From Acinetobacter piscicola (lineage in GTDB: Bacteria; Pseudomonadota; Gammaproteobacteria; Pseudomonadales; Moraxellaceae), in the NCBI RefSeq assembly GCF_002233755.1, contig NZ_NIFO01000004.1, forward strand, positions 1 through 64,000: a stretch of DNA of 64,000 nucleotides. The letters run 5' to 3'. The notes under the pieces are model-generated. The model was not told where the DNA came from. It searched no databases and worked only from the letters and a program-made list of their open reading frames with translations. Positions 18,641 to 28,160 of this stretch are shown here, piece after piece (positions within the stretch are counted from its first letter, which is position 1; each line of letters begins with the position of its first letter). Position numbers and translations under genes: made by a program.

Positions 18641-20314
18641 ATGGAAAAGATTTGGTTCGCTGAATACCAAAAAACTGGGATTCCAGAGACAGTAGAATTG
18701 CCGCCGGAAAATACCTCACTTATTGACATTTTTGAAAGTAATTTCCAGAAATTTGGTTCACGTGATGCCTTTATCTTTATGGATAAAGTGTTGTCATTCA
18801 GTGAGCTTGAACTTGCGAGCCGTAAATTCGCTGCATATCTTCAAAGCCTTGGTTTAGCAAAAGGCTCTCGAGTTGCAGTGATGATGCCGAACGTTCTTCA
18901 ATATCCGGTTGTTGCTTTGGCAGTATTCCGTGCAGGTTTGGTATTGGTGAATGTTAATCCACTTTATACTGCACGTGAGTTAGAGCATCAACTTAACGAT
19001 TCTGGTGCAGAAGCACTTGTTATCGTTGAAAACTTTGCAACAGTTTATCAAGCAATTTTGGGTAAAACACCAGTAAAGCATGTGGTTGTTGCTTCAGTTG
19101 GTGATATGCTTGGTACATTAAAAGGAACTTTGGTTAACTTTGTTCTACGTAGTGTTCGTAAGCAAATTCCAGCGTGGAATATCCCTGGGCACATTAAATT
19201 TAATGCTGCATTATCTAAAGTCAGCCCAAGTAACTATAAACGCCCAAGTATGACTTTAAGTGATACTGCTGTATTGCAATATACGGGTGGTACTACAGGT
19301 GTATCTAAGGGTGCTGAACTTACACACCGCAACCTAGTTGCTAACTTACTGCAATGTGATGGTATTTTCCAAAGTAAATTTGGACAAGGTGATGGTGCAA
19401 AAGATGATCGTATCTTCTGTGCATTACCGCTTTACCATATCTTTGCGTTCATGGTGTGTGCGCTTTATGGTATGTACAAAGGTCAGGCGAACGTTCTCAT
19501 TCCTAACCCACGTGACTTACCTGCAGTAATTAAAGAATTACGTAAATATCAGCCTGGTTTCTTCCCAGCAGTAAATACATTATTTAATGCATTGGTACAT
19601 AACGAAGAATTTAGACAGCTTGATTTTAGCAAGTTGAAAATGGCGATGGGCGGCGGTATGGCTGTATTACCATCGACAGCAGAAGCGTGGAAAAAGTTAA
19701 CAGGTACGATCATTATCGAAGGTTATGGTCTATCTGAAACTTCTCCTGTTGCAACTGCAAACCCACCAACAACAACTGAATTCAGTGGTACGATTGGTGT
19801 TCCATTACCATTAACTGATGTTGCTATTTTAGATGATGATGGCAATCATTTGGCTCAAGGTGAGCAAGGTGAAATTTCGATTCGTGGTCCTCAGGTGATG
19901 AAAGGTTATTGGAACCGTCCTGATGAAACTGCGAAAGTAATGACGGCAGATGGTTATTTCCGTACTGGCGACATCGGTATTATGGATGCTCGTGGTTATT
20001 TCAAAATTGTAGATCGTAAAAAAGACATGATTTTGGTATCAGGATTTAACGTTTATCCTTCTGAAATTGAAGAAGTGATTGCAACACATCCAAAAGTGCT
20101 TGAAGTTGCGGCAATTGGTGTGGTGGATGAAAAATCTGGCGAAGTACCAAAATTGTTTGTTGTGAAAAAAGATCCATCTTTAACAACTGAAGAAATTCTT
20201 GAGTTTGCTAAAGAGAACTTAACTGGCTATAAACGCCCACGTTATGTTGAATTTATGGATGAATTACCTAAATCAAACGTAGGTAAAATCTTACGTAAAG
20301 ATTTACGTAAATAA
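18641..20314 (+). CDS. fadD: Long-chain fatty acid-CoA ligase
   Basis: Activates fatty acids to acyl-CoA with ATP at the inner membrane for beta-oxidation. The 557 residues show the AMP-binding P-loop YTGGTTGVSKGAE, the linker motif YGLSETSP, the adenylate motif YFRTGDIG and the C-terminal lysine motif PKSNVGKILRKDL. The start at 18641 (MEKIWF) is preferred over earlier in-frame codons because GGAG lies 10 bases upstream and E. coli FadD begins similarly. Transcription ends at the hairpin directly after the stop. Confidence 0.95.
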   Translation: MEKIWFAEYQKTGIPETVELPPENTSLIDIFESNFQKFGSRDAFIFMDKVLSFSELELASRKFAAYLQSLGLAKGSRVAVMMPNVLQYPVVALAVFRAGLVLVNVNPLYTARELEHQLNDSGAEALVIVENFATVYQAILGKTPVKHVVVASVGDMLGTLKGTLVNFVLRSVRKQIPAWNIPGHIKFNAALSKVSPSNYKRPSMTLSDTAVLQYTGGTTGVSKGAELTHRNLVANLLQCDGIFQSKFGQGDGAKDDRIFCALPLYHIFAFMVCALYGMYKGQANVLIPNPRDLPAVIKELRKYQPGFFPAVNTLFNALVHNEEFRQLDFSKLKMAMGGGMAVLPSTAEAWKKLTGTIIIEGYGLSETSPVATANPPTTTEFSGTIGVPLPLTDVAILDDDGNHLAQGEQGEISIRGPQVMKGYWNRPDETAKVMTADGYFRTGDIGIMDARGYFKIVDRKKDMILVSGFNVYPSEIEEVIATHPKVLEVAAIGVVDEKSGEVPKLFVVKKDPSLTTEEILEFAKENLTGYKRPRYVEFMDELPKSNVGKILRKDLRK

Positions 20315-20334
20315 TTGATCTAGAATTAAATATG

Positions 20335-20361
20335 AAAAAGCGCCGAATATGGCGCTTTTTT
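20335..20361 (+). terminator. Rho-independent terminator of fadD
   Basis: AAAAAGCGCC / GGCGCTTTTT with six-base loop; perfect 10-bp stem. The A and T runs make it usable from both strands, so it may also serve the minus-strand gene that follows. Confidence 0.9.
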
Positions 20362-20387
20362 ATTGTTGCATGAAAATTTGATTGTTA

Positions 20388-20777
20388 TCACTGATTGTTT
20401 TTAGAGCGAATATACCAACCATCGATATAAGGGCGGCTATAACCTACGATTGCGGTAAAAGTTAGCATCGTACCCATTTGGCGGCCTAAGGCAGAAGGTG
20501 GGATACTGCCATAGCTAAAATAAATATCAATGAAGCAATAGACTGCAATAATTGCCAACCATAGGTATAGATTCATACGTTTGATGCCCACGGAAAAGAA
20601 AGCAACGGTCAATACAATCAACGTGCCTAAAGTGGATTGCCAATTGTAGTTGGCGCAAATCACGCAGAGCAAAAAAGCCATAATCGGTAATGCAATTTTC
20701 AATATACGATCAATTTCAGCCTGCTGTTGCCGTTGTTTTTCCAAAGTTTCAAACAACTCTTTTTGATCTTGTTGCAC
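20388..20777 (-). CDS. Small membrane protein of unknown function
   Basis: Not recognised as a named family. The 129 residues begin with a charged Gln/Glu-rich helix (about 1-30) and continue with four hydrophobic segments from about residue 32 to 115, followed by a basic tail. A GTG start at 20777 is preferred because GAGG lies eight bases before it; the longer TTG start would have no binding site. It is convergent with fadD and divergent from the MAPEG gene, so it is likely monocistronic. Confidence 0.7.
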   Translation of the reverse strand: MQQDQKELFETLEKQRQQQAEIDRILKIALPIMAFLLCVICANYNWQSTLGTLIVLTVAFFSVGIKRMNLYLWLAIIAVYCFIDIYFSYGSIPPSALGRQMGTMLTFTAIVGYSRPYIDGWYIRSKNNQ

Positions 20778-20883
20778 GATAATGTCCTCTTTGCACAATT
20801 TTGCAAAACTCTTTATTTAACAAAAATTATTCGGTAAATGCCATGCTATGATAACCCGCATTAATACTTCATGAGAACAGATC

Positions 20884-21282
20884 ATGGCTGGGATAGATGG
20901 CATCATATATTTAATTCTAATTGCCTGCATACTTCCTTATGTTTTTACCATCATCGCAAAAGTTGCTGGCGGTTTTACACTTGCAGATAATCAGCATCCA
21001 CGTGAATTTCTAGCCAAAACGACAGGGCTTGCAGCACGTGCCAATGCGGTGCAGCAGAACAGTTTTGAAAGCTTACCATTATTTCTTGCCGCTATTTTAA
21101 TGGCTGAATATATGGTGGTTTCACAGCATCTGATTATGATGTTAGGGATTGCTTATATTATATTACGTATCATTTACGGTATTTGTTATCTTGCCAATAT
21201 ATCAGCGCTTCGTTCAATCATTTGGTTCTTGTCGATGGCTTGTCCAATCATTTTATTGTTATTGATTATTCGAATGATCTAA
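20884..21282 (+). CDS. MAPEG family membrane protein
   Basis: Inner-membrane protein of 132 residues with four helices. The stretch ARANAVQQNSFESLPLF is the MAPEG signature (eicosanoid and glutathione metabolism family). In bacteria these proteins may have glutathione transferase or peroxidase activity, but this is not shown for this branch. It has its own upstream region and is followed by ppa 123 bases later. Confidence 0.88.
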   Translation: MAGIDGIIYLILIACILPYVFTIIAKVAGGFTLADNQHPREFLAKTTGLAARANAVQQNSFESLPLFLAAILMAEYMVVSQHLIMMLGIAYIILRIIYGICYLANISALRSIIWFLSMACPIILLLLIIRMI

Positions 21283-21405
21283 GTTTTTTCTGATTCATGC
21301 TAGGTTCATTTTCATGAAGCAAAATGTATAATCGGCAACTGTTCACGCAATTTAGCGTTATAATCAACAAGATTTTAAATAAGACCTCACTTGAAAGAGT
21401 ATTCT

Positions 21406-21942
21406 ATGAGCTATAGTAATATCCCTGCTGGTAAAGATGCACCAAATGACATCTATGTAATTATCGAAATTCCTGCAAATGCAGCACCGATTAAATACGA
21501 AATTGATAAAGATTCTGATGCATTATTTGTAGACCGTTTTATGGGTACAGCAATGTTCTACCCAGCAAACTATGGTTATGTACCAAATACTTTATCTTTA
21601 GATGGTGACCCATTAGACGTATTGGTTGTAACACCTTATCCAGTTGAGCCAGGTTCTGTAATCCGTTGCCGTCCAGTGGGTAAATTGAACATGGAAGATG
21701 ACGGTGGTGTAGATGCGAAATTGATTGCTGTTCCGCATGAAAAATTAACACCGCTTTATAAAGATGTTCAAGAATATACAGATCTTCCAGAATTATTGAT
21801 CAAACAAGTTGAACACTTCTTTGCTCACTATAAAGATCTTGAAGCTGGTAAGTGGGTTAAATTAAGCGGTTGGGAAGGTTCTGAAGTTGCAAAACAAGAA
21901 GTGCTTAGTTCAATCGAAGCTTACAAAGCTGCAAATAAATAA
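21406..21942 (+). CDS. ppa: Inorganic pyrophosphatase
   Basis: Family I soluble pyrophosphatase that hydrolyses pyrophosphate to phosphate and drives biosynthetic reactions. The 178 residues contain the metal-binding signature [10 protein letters not shown] and the flanking acidic residues of the family. The ATG at 21406 ([10 protein letters not shown]) is chosen over a TTG 15 bases upstream because AAAGAG lies at the right distance and the length then fits the family. The mRNA ends at a strong hairpin at 21994. Confidence 0.98.
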   Translation: MSYSNIPAGKDAPNDIYVIIEIPANAAPIKYEIDKDSDALFVDRFMGTAMFYPANYGYVPNTLSLDGDPLDVLVVTPYPVEPGSVIRCRPVGKLNMEDDGGVDAKLIAVPHEKLTPLYKDVQEYTDLPELLIKQVEHFFAHYKDLEAGKWVKLSGWEGSEVAKQEVLSSIEAYKAANK

Positions 21943-21993
21943 TTCCAACTAGGAATTTTGGTTAGGGCTTTTTAGTTTAGGTCTTAACCCAAT

Positions 21994-22027
21994 AAAAAAC
22001 CTGCATCACATGGTGCAGGTTTTTTTA
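21994..22027 (+). terminator. Rho-independent terminator of ppa
   Basis: CCTGCATCA / TGGTGCAGG stem with flanking A and T runs. It lies between the convergent ppa and oprD-type genes and can serve both. Confidence 0.92.
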
Positions 22028-22047
22028 TAGCTAGAAATTCGAATGAA

Positions 22048-23325
22048 TTAGAATAATGTCACAGGAATATCAAGGAATATACGCCATTCATTCGTATCAT
22101 TCATATATACAGCGCTATAAGCATCATCAGCACGGTAATGTGAATAACGTACACGTAAGCTAGCATCTTTCGCATAGCCACTTTGCATGGTGTATTTCAC
22201 TTGGTTGAAGAATTCGCTTTCTTTTGCATTGTTATCAGTTGGAGTTTTGATGTCCCAACCGTAAACATAAGCACTTGTCCAATTTAAACCAGGAACACCG
22301 TAACCAGCAAAGTCTAAGTTATATTGAACTTGCGCTGATTTTTCGTGATTACCGACAAAGTCAGAAAGGTATGAGTTTGGTAGGTAAATACTTTGGAAAC
22401 CATCAGCATTTTGACCATAGTCATAACCCGTATTCCCTGTGTTTTGTTGGTAAGCCAACATTACAGAGTGAGGACCTTGGTTATAAGTACCAGATAAAGC
22501 CCAAATATTATTTGAACGGTCATCAGCAGCAACATTACCTAAAGTTGAATAAGTAGAAGCGTCTTTATCCCATTCAGTATGGTAGCCACTGAAGTCAAAA
22601 GTTAATGAACTTTGATTTGCAAGTGGATATTTATAGTTTGCGTTCACATAGTGACGTTCTAAAGCATTTTTAGAATCTAAACCATAATATGAAGCACTTA
22701 ACTGATCATCAAACTTATATTTTGCGCCCCAAACCACAGCATCATCTAATCTGTTTTGGTCAGTTGCAATTTGGTCAGACATCTGGTCTTTGGTAAATTT
22801 ACCAGCAACAAGCTCAAGATTTTTGATTTCACGGCTTGTAACTAAAGTACCTTCAAAATATTCAGGAACTAGACGAGTTGTATTACTTGCCAATACAGGT
22901 AAGTCTAAAACTTGAGTACCGTAACGCACAGTTGTATTTGAGAAACGTGCCTTAACGTTTGCACCACCACGAGCCCAATGATCATAAGGATTACCCTCAT
23001 CATCACGTGGAATCATGTTGTTACCAGAATGGTTATTAGGACCAATTTTAAATGAACCATCACCAACAGCACCAACACCAAAACCAACGATACCTTTGGT
23101 AAAGCCAGAATCAAGCGTTACGATACCTGTTTGAGCAAATGAGCTTTTATCTGTATCTGGTGCAACACCTTTGTAGTCACGGCTGATATAGCCAGTACGG
23201 AATAAAATAGATCCTGTTGCTTCTTCTAAAAATCCTTTTGCTTCACTTTGTTCGCTAGCAAATGCTGGAGTAATAATGGCAGTATTAATTAATACTGCTA
23301 AAGTAAGTTTTGTAGCTTTAAGCAT
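22048..23325 (-). CDS. OprD family outer membrane porin
   Basis: Outer-membrane beta-barrel of 425 residues for uptake of small anionic or basic solutes. It begins with a signal peptide ending near TPAFASEQ and contains the OprD start pattern with FLEEATGSILFRTGYISRD. Barrel-type alternating strands and the ending with terminal phenylalanine (IPVTLF) fit an outer membrane protein. Acinetobacter has several OprD paralogues for aromatic acids and amino acids; I cannot say which this is. It stands alone and divergent from two TorF-type porins. Confidence 0.9.
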   Translation of the reverse strand: MLKATKLTLAVLINTAIITPAFASEQSEAKGFLEEATGSILFRTGYISRDYKGVAPDTDKSSFAQTGIVTLDSGFTKGIVGFGVGAVGDGSFKIGPNNHSGNNMIPRDDEGNPYDHWARGGANVKARFSNTTVRYGTQVLDLPVLASNTTRLVPEYFEGTLVTSREIKNLELVAGKFTKDQMSDQIATDQNRLDDAVVWGAKYKFDDQLSASYYGLDSKNALERHYVNANYKYPLANQSSLTFDFSGYHTEWDKDASTYSTLGNVAADDRSNNIWALSGTYNQGPHSVMLAYQQNTGNTGYDYGQNADGFQSIYLPNSYLSDFVGNHEKSAQVQYNLDFAGYGVPGLNWTSAYVYGWDIKTPTDNNAKESEFFNQVKYTMQSGYAKDASLRVRYSHYRADDAYSAVYMNDTNEWRIFLDIPVTLF

Positions 23326-23627
23326 GTGTTTCCTCGTAAGCGAGAGAATATGGTAATCACTGCCTGAATTCAGAACAGATAATGAATGAATTGTATATTT
23401 AATCTATAAAAATGGAATCACTTTTGATCAAAAATATTTCATTTTTGTAATATATTTATCCAATATAAAGTCATTAACTTATGAGAAAAACCGCATAAGC
23501 ATACCTAAATTTATGAAAATTATAGAAATATGAAAATATGGCGGATTAATATCTAAAATTTTTACCAAAAATTCAAAAGCACGGTAAAATTTCACTTTAT
23601 TTTTCTCCTGTTTTTTTTTAAGTCTTC
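23326..23627. other. 302-bp divergent porin promoter region
   Basis: Lies between the minus-strand oprD-type gene and the plus-strand TorF-type gene. It is AT-rich with no ORF. Promoters for both genes are expected; no operator palindrome was found by eye. The plus-strand gene has no clear ribosome binding site. Confidence 0.4.
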
Positions 23628-24398
23628 ATGCAATTAATTTTTTCCAAAATACTATGGGCTGTGCTTGTAGGTGTATTTTCATGTTCAGCAATTGCTGAAG
23701 AGTCAAAACTTTCTGTAGCAAATGGGCTTGTCTCTGGAAATATAGGTTTAGTTTCAAAGTATATTTATCATGGTGGTGTTGAAAATGATGACCTTGCAAT
23801 ACAAGGTGGGTTGGAATATGCGCATAAAAGTGGCATTTCTATCGGGTATTGGGGATCAACTTTAAATTATGATCCGTCAGATGAGACACAAGACCATGGT
23901 TTTGAACATAATATCTTCTTATCTTATGGGCAAGAAATTGCACAAAATTGGAGCTATAACCTTAAAACCACAGCTTATGTCTATCAAAAAGGTGGAAGTA
24001 TTTATGCGGATCAAAGTGTGCGACGTAAAACAACGGCTTTTGATGTATTAGGTGAGTTAGCTTATAAGAATTTAACTTTAGGCACTTCTGTAATGTTAGC
24101 GGATGCCTCTTCTGCCAATGCCGGCGATCTGTATTTTAGTGCTGCTTATAGCCACCCTTTAACTCAAGGTTTTACTTTCAATGCGGTACTTGGTGCGTCT
24201 GCATATAACAGTAGTCGTGATGATGAGATTGTCCAGACTAAAAAAGATTTTGCTTTGAATGAAGTTCGCTTCGGTATAAGTAAAGAGGTTGCTCAATCTG
24301 GCGTCACAGCAAGTTTTGATTATGTATTGGGCGGTGAAAATCGCTTAGGTGAAGATTTTGATAATAATGTTATTTTTGGTTTAAATTATAGTTTCTAA
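23628..24398 (+). CDS. TorF family putative porin, copy 1
   Basis: Predicted outer-membrane beta-barrel of 256 residues, of the family labelled TIGR02001/TorF. It has a signal peptide ending near AIAEES, then the typical SGNIGLVSKYIYHGGVE start, where a repeat of this motif begins the barrel, and it ends with NYSF. The substrate is unknown. A second gene of the same length and family starts 252 bases downstream, so the two probably arose by duplication, but their sequences have diverged strongly. No good ribosome binding site is seen. Confidence 0.85.
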   Translation: MQLIFSKILWAVLVGVFSCSAIAEESKLSVANGLVSGNIGLVSKYIYHGGVENDDLAIQGGLEYAHKSGISIGYWGSTLNYDPSDETQDHGFEHNIFLSYGQEIAQNWSYNLKTTAYVYQKGGSIYADQSVRRKTTAFDVLGELAYKNLTLGTSVMLADASSANAGDLYFSAAYSHPLTQGFTFNAVLGASAYNSSRDDEIVQTKKDFALNEVRFGISKEVAQSGVTASFDYVLGGENRLGEDFDNNVIFGLNYSF

Positions 24399-24430
24399 AA
24401 TAATGGCGTCTTATTGATATCTATTTAAAG

Positions 24431-24462
24431 AAATGCATTGTTGGCGATAGCAATGCGTTTTT
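24431..24462 (+). terminator. Rho-independent terminator between the TorF copies
   Basis: AAATGCATTG / CAATGCGTTT stem with one wobble pair and a 10-base loop, then a T run. It separates the two porin genes into distinct transcripts. Confidence 0.8.
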
Positions 24463-24650
24463 ATGTATTTTGAGCTAAAGTGTAAATTTAAGATTAAAAA
24501 TAAAGTGAATAATAACAATAAAATGCAATTTTATAAGGTGCTTTTTATCAAACTTGGTTAAAAAGTTGGCATAGCAATTGCTATGCAATTAGGGAGTTTA
24601 TTAAATTTTAGCAAAACAAATATACATCGAATGATGGGGGAGCACTCAAT

Positions 24651-25421
24651 ATGAAATTCTCAACTAAAGCACTGACATTGGCTATTTTGTCGTCAACAGC
24701 AACAATGACAATGGCGGCAGATGATGCGCTTTCAAAATTAGGCTTAAGTTTTTCTGGTAGTGCTGCTGTAACGAGTGATTATCGTTATCGTGGAATCACA
24801 CAAACAGGGAATGATGCAGCGGTACAAGCAGGTTTTACGTTGTCGCACAATTCAGGTTTATATGCTGGTCTTTGGGGTTCAAATGTAAACTTTGGATCGC
24901 CTGACCCACATTTGGAACTCGATCCTTTCATTGGCTATTCAACAACATTAGATGGTTTTGCGAGCAAGCCAATTTTAGATGTTGGGGTTTGGTATTATAG
25001 CTATCCAAGTGCAAGTGATCTTAATTGGGTTGAGCTGTACGGTAAATTAATCTTTAAAAATGCATTTGCAGAAGGTGATAGCATTTTAACCAATATTAAC
25101 TACACAAATGACTATGCAGGCGCAGATGCAAATAGTTGGAATGTGAATGTTGGTTATTCTGTACCATTCGGATCGACAGGTTTTGGTGGTGTTGCCAATG
25201 TTGGTTATACCGTTGTTACTGACGATGACAAGTATGATTTCAATGGTGATGATAATTATGTTGATTGGAAAGCAGGTGTAACGTATACATTTAAGTCGCT
25301 TCCAACAGTAACTGCTGAGCTTGCTGCTATTGGTACCAATATTGATACCAAAGATATGACAGATTCAGTTAAGCGTGGTGTTGAAACAGGTGCTGTATTT
25401 ACCTTGACTAAAGCATTCTAA
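24651..25421 (+). CDS. TorF family putative porin, copy 2
   Basis: Predicted outer-membrane barrel of 256 residues, paralogue of the preceding gene. A signal peptide ends near TMAADD. The barrel starts with FSGSAAVTSDYRYRGITQTG, a much closer match to the TorF/TIGR02001 signature than copy 1, and ends in a terminal phenylalanine (LTKAF). A strong GGGGGAG ribosome binding site precedes the ATG, unlike copy 1. It has its own upstream region after a terminator. Substrate unknown. Confidence 0.88.
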   Translation: MKFSTKALTLAILSSTATMTMAADDALSKLGLSFSGSAAVTSDYRYRGITQTGNDAAVQAGFTLSHNSGLYAGLWGSNVNFGSPDPHLELDPFIGYSTTLDGFASKPILDVGVWYYSYPSASDLNWVELYGKLIFKNAFAEGDSILTNINYTNDYAGADANSWNVNVGYSVPFGSTGFGGVANVGYTVVTDDDKYDFNGDDNYVDWKAGVTYTFKSLPTVTAELAAIGTNIDTKDMTDSVKRGVETGAVFTLTKAF

Positions 25422-25436
25422 AATTATCCGTTCAAG

Positions 25437-25463
25437 AAAAAGGTGACATTAGGTCACCTTTTT
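25437..25463 (+). terminator. Rho-independent terminator
   Basis: AAGGTGAC / GTCACCTT stem with flanking A and T runs, between the convergent porin and acetyltransferase genes; usable from both strands. Confidence 0.9.
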
Positions 25464-25512
25464 GCATTTTTGCTGATTGGAAATTGTGACTGAATCACTT
25501 TATTGGGTTGCT

Positions 25513-26022
25513 TCATTGGGTTGCTTCAAAAGCTTGAGAATATTTTACTTCACCTTGTGGAAAACTTTGATTAAAAGAGAGGGCTTGAAAATATTCAGCA
25601 GGTACATTTGCTAAAGTTAAATTTGGAATCATATTGAAACCAAATTTTGAATAATATGCAGGATCACCTAAAACCACACAGCCAGCTGCGCCGAGTTGCT
25701 TGAGCTGTTGTAATGAATAGCGCATTAATGCTGAGCCAACACCTTGTTGTTGATATTCTGGTGCAACAGAAATAGGACCTAAACCATACCAATTTGGTGC
25801 ACCCGAGGAAATTTCTACAGGGGAAATTGCAACATGACCAATAACCTGTTGGTCTAGTTCAGCAACAATTGAAACGGTTAATTGTTGTGCATTTCTTAAA
25901 GCATTGACAATAAATTGTTCGGTGTGATCTGTATGTTCAGCATTTTCAAAAGCACGCTCAGTGAGTTTGAAAATCGCATCAATATCATGATTTTGTTCAT
26001 TTCTTAAAATTAAATTAAGCAT
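25513..26022 (-). CDS. GNAT family N-acetyltransferase
   Basis: Predicted acetyl-CoA-dependent acyltransferase of 169 residues. The acetyl-CoA loop QQQGVGSALM is preceded by the beta-strand GLGPISVAPEY, both standard for GNAT motif A. A C-terminal YYSKFGF motif places it in the YhbS-like branch. Target unknown. The ATG at 26022 is preferred over the one six bases upstream because AGGA is then five bases away. It lies 26 bases downstream of comM on the same strand and may be cotranscribed. Confidence 0.9.
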   Translation of the reverse strand: MLNLILRNEQNHDIDAIFKLTERAFENAEHTDHTEQFIVNALRNAQQLTVSIVAELDQQVIGHVAISPVEISSGAPNWYGLGPISVAPEYQQQGVGSALMRYSLQQLKQLGAAGCVVLGDPAYYSKFGFNMIPNLTLANVPAEYFQALSFNQSFPQGEVKYSQAFEATQ

Positions 26023-26048
26023 ATTCATCCTGTTTTAATTCTCAAAGT

Positions 26049-27536
26049 TTAAGACTGAGTTCCTCGATAAGATAAGGCTTCAGTCAAATGCGTACTTTGG
26101 ATTTCGTCACTTTGTGCTAAATCTGCAATGGTTCTCGCAACGCGTAAAATACGATGATAAGCACGTGCAGATAGATTTAAACGTTGTTGTGCCATTTCAA
26201 TCATCTTTTTTGAAGCGTCATCTAATACCACATGCACTTCTAAGTCTTTAGGGGAAAGAGCATGATTTAGCCCGCCTTGTCTTTGAATTTGAAAATCAAA
26301 GGCTTGGATCACACGCTCTCTGACGATTGTAGAGTTTTCCACAGGTTGTGGATCTTGTAATTCCTGAGCTTTTAAGGGGGGTACATCGATATGTAAATCA
26401 ATACGATCCAATAAAGGGCCTGAAATACGATTTTGATAGCGTTTAATGGATTCAGCAGAACATTGACAGCGACTGTCTTGATTAAATGCATAGCCACAAG
26501 GGCATGGATTCATTGCTGCAATCAATTGAAAATTTGCAGGGAAAGTAATTTGGCGTGACGCACGTGAAATCACGATTTCTTTGGATTCAAGAGGTTGCCT
26601 AAGGACTTCTAAAACTTTACGGTCGAATTCAGGCAACTCATCTAAAAATAAAACGCCTAAATGTGCAAGTGTAATTTCCCCAGGTTTCGGATGTGAACCC
26701 CCACCAACCAAAGCGATTGCTGACGCTGTATGATGAGGCGCTCGGAAGGGACGCTGTCCAAAATGGTGCTGCATATTGGCAATTGAGTAAATACTCGCGA
26801 CTTCTAAATTTTCTTGTGGATTTAGTGTAGGTAAAATACTGGGCAGCCGTGACGCCAAAAGCGTTTTGCCTGTACCCGGTGGACCTCTAAATAAAATAGA
26901 ATGCCCACCTGCTGCTGCAATTTCTAAAGCACGTCTTGGACGTAATTGCCCTTTAACATCGGCTAAATCGAATTTGTATTGTTGGGAATGTATGGTTTTC
27001 TGCGAAATAGCTGCTTCGATTTTTTGTGAGCTTAAAAAATGTTCACAAACCTGTTTTAAATGATTCGCGGCAAAGACTTGAAATTCAGGAAGTTGAGCAG
27101 CTTCATCAGCATTTTCTTTAGGCAACATCAGTTGATGTTTTGCCATTTGACATGCCATGGCAATGGTGAGTGTCCCTGTTGTAGGACGTAAATGCCCATC
27201 TAAGGCTAGTTCGCCAATAAACTCGAAATCATCTGTGACATTCTCAGGAAGTTGCCCTGTGGCAATGAGTATTCCCAAAGCAATGGGTAAATCTAGACGT
27301 GAGCCGTCTTTGGGTAAATCTGCGGGAGCAAGATTGATGGTTAAGCGTTTGGTTGGAAATTGATAACCACTGTTGATAATGGCTGAACGTACACGATCTT
27401 TACTTTCACGAACAGCAGCTTCGGCTAAGCCAACAATCGTTAGAGAAGGTAATCCTGCACTGACATGGACTTCAACTTCAATTAAAGGTGCGTGTAATCC
27501 GAGTAAGCCTCGGGTATAAATTTTTGCAAAAGACAT
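26049..27536 (-). CDS. comM: ComM/YifB family Mg-chelatase-like AAA+ ATPase
   Basis: Hexameric helicase that promotes branch migration of incoming DNA during natural transformation. The 495 residues comprise an N-terminal Lon-like ChlI domain (about 1-165), a Mg-chelatase AAA+ module with Walker A GPPGTGKTLLA and Walker B LFLDELPEF, an arginine-rich sensor region, a CPCGY zinc-type motif, and the C-terminal ChlI lid ending at LSYRG. The frame is intact. In A. baumannii this gene is the common insertion site of AbaR-type resistance islands, and none is present here. It is followed by the acetyltransferase gene. Confidence 0.95.
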   Translation of the reverse strand: MSFAKIYTRGLLGLHAPLIEVEVHVSAGLPSLTIVGLAEAAVRESKDRVRSAIINSGYQFPTKRLTINLAPADLPKDGSRLDLPIALGILIATGQLPENVTDDFEFIGELALDGHLRPTTGTLTIAMACQMAKHQLMLPKENADEAAQLPEFQVFAANHLKQVCEHFLSSQKIEAAISQKTIHSQQYKFDLADVKGQLRPRRALEIAAAGGHSILFRGPPGTGKTLLASRLPSILPTLNPQENLEVASIYSIANMQHHFGQRPFRAPHHTASAIALVGGGSHPKPGEITLAHLGVLFLDELPEFDRKVLEVLRQPLESKEIVISRASRQITFPANFQLIAAMNPCPCGYAFNQDSRCQCSAESIKRYQNRISGPLLDRIDLHIDVPPLKAQELQDPQPVENSTIVRERVIQAFDFQIQRQGGLNHALSPKDLEVHVVLDDASKKMIEMAQQRLNLSARAYHRILRVARTIADLAQSDEIQSTHLTEALSYRGTQS

Positions 27537-27607
27537 TATTATTTTCCAGTTTGCTTTATTTTTAATCGTTTTATTGTTCTAGTTGCACTAAAAATGCGCA
27601 AATATTG

Positions 27608-27835
27608 TTAGCTATTTTTTTGAATTAACACTTCAAGTGCTTTAACTTGCTGTTGTAATTCATTTAGACGCAAAGTGGCGTTATTTAGTGCAGTTTTTTG
27701 ACGTTCCATTTCATCTTTGGAAACGATATCCATTTTAGTGACTGTTTCATTCAGTAATGCACGTAAATTATGTTCTAAATCTTTTTTAGGTTGATCGACT
27801 TGTTCTAAAATTGCTTGTAATAATGTTTCAATCAT
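27608..27835 (-). CDS. ubiK: Ubiquinone biosynthesis accessory factor UbiK (YqiC)
   Basis: Small protein of 75 residues of the BMFP/YqiC family. It is predicted to help the late ubiquinone-synthesis complex and to bind membranes. The N-terminal half is amphipathic (MIETLLQAILEQV), and the C-terminal half is a coiled coil with a heptad pattern (RLNELQQQVKALEVLI). The start at 27835 is the family's usual one; a longer open frame upstream codes for nothing convincing. It lies 71 bases upstream of comM on the same strand. Confidence 0.9.
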   Translation of the reverse strand: MIETLLQAILEQVDQPKKDLEHNLRALLNETVTKMDIVSKDEMERQKTALNNATLRLNELQQQVKALEVLIQKNS

Positions 27836-28160
27836 GAGAAATCCGATAGTGTTATAGTCTTTGGCGAGTGTAACACCTCTCATTTTTTTTTGCTTTAGGA
27901 ATAGTCGTTGCAAGCCTAAAAAACGATAAAGAACAATAAATACCGCACGGCATCCATTCATTTAAGCATGATAAAAGCGAGTGGGTGCACGACGTTTCCT
28001 TAAATTTACAGCAGCGTAGAGAACGTGTGTAACAGCATTTAAAACAAAAAATATGCATAATTTTTCAGTTTTTTAAAGCTCAAACTTCACCTATATGGAT
28101 AGAATAGGTTATAAAGGCAAAGCATGTTAATCCGATGAGCATCCCCAACCGCTAGGAAGA

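Noticed and set aside
18391..18729. Minus-strand ORF over the parC-fadD junction
   Set aside because: Overlaps the ends of two real genes and shows no motif or start signal.
27852..28058. Minus-strand ORF upstream of ubiK
   Set aside because: Short, Cys-rich, no ribosome binding site, lies in a promoter region.
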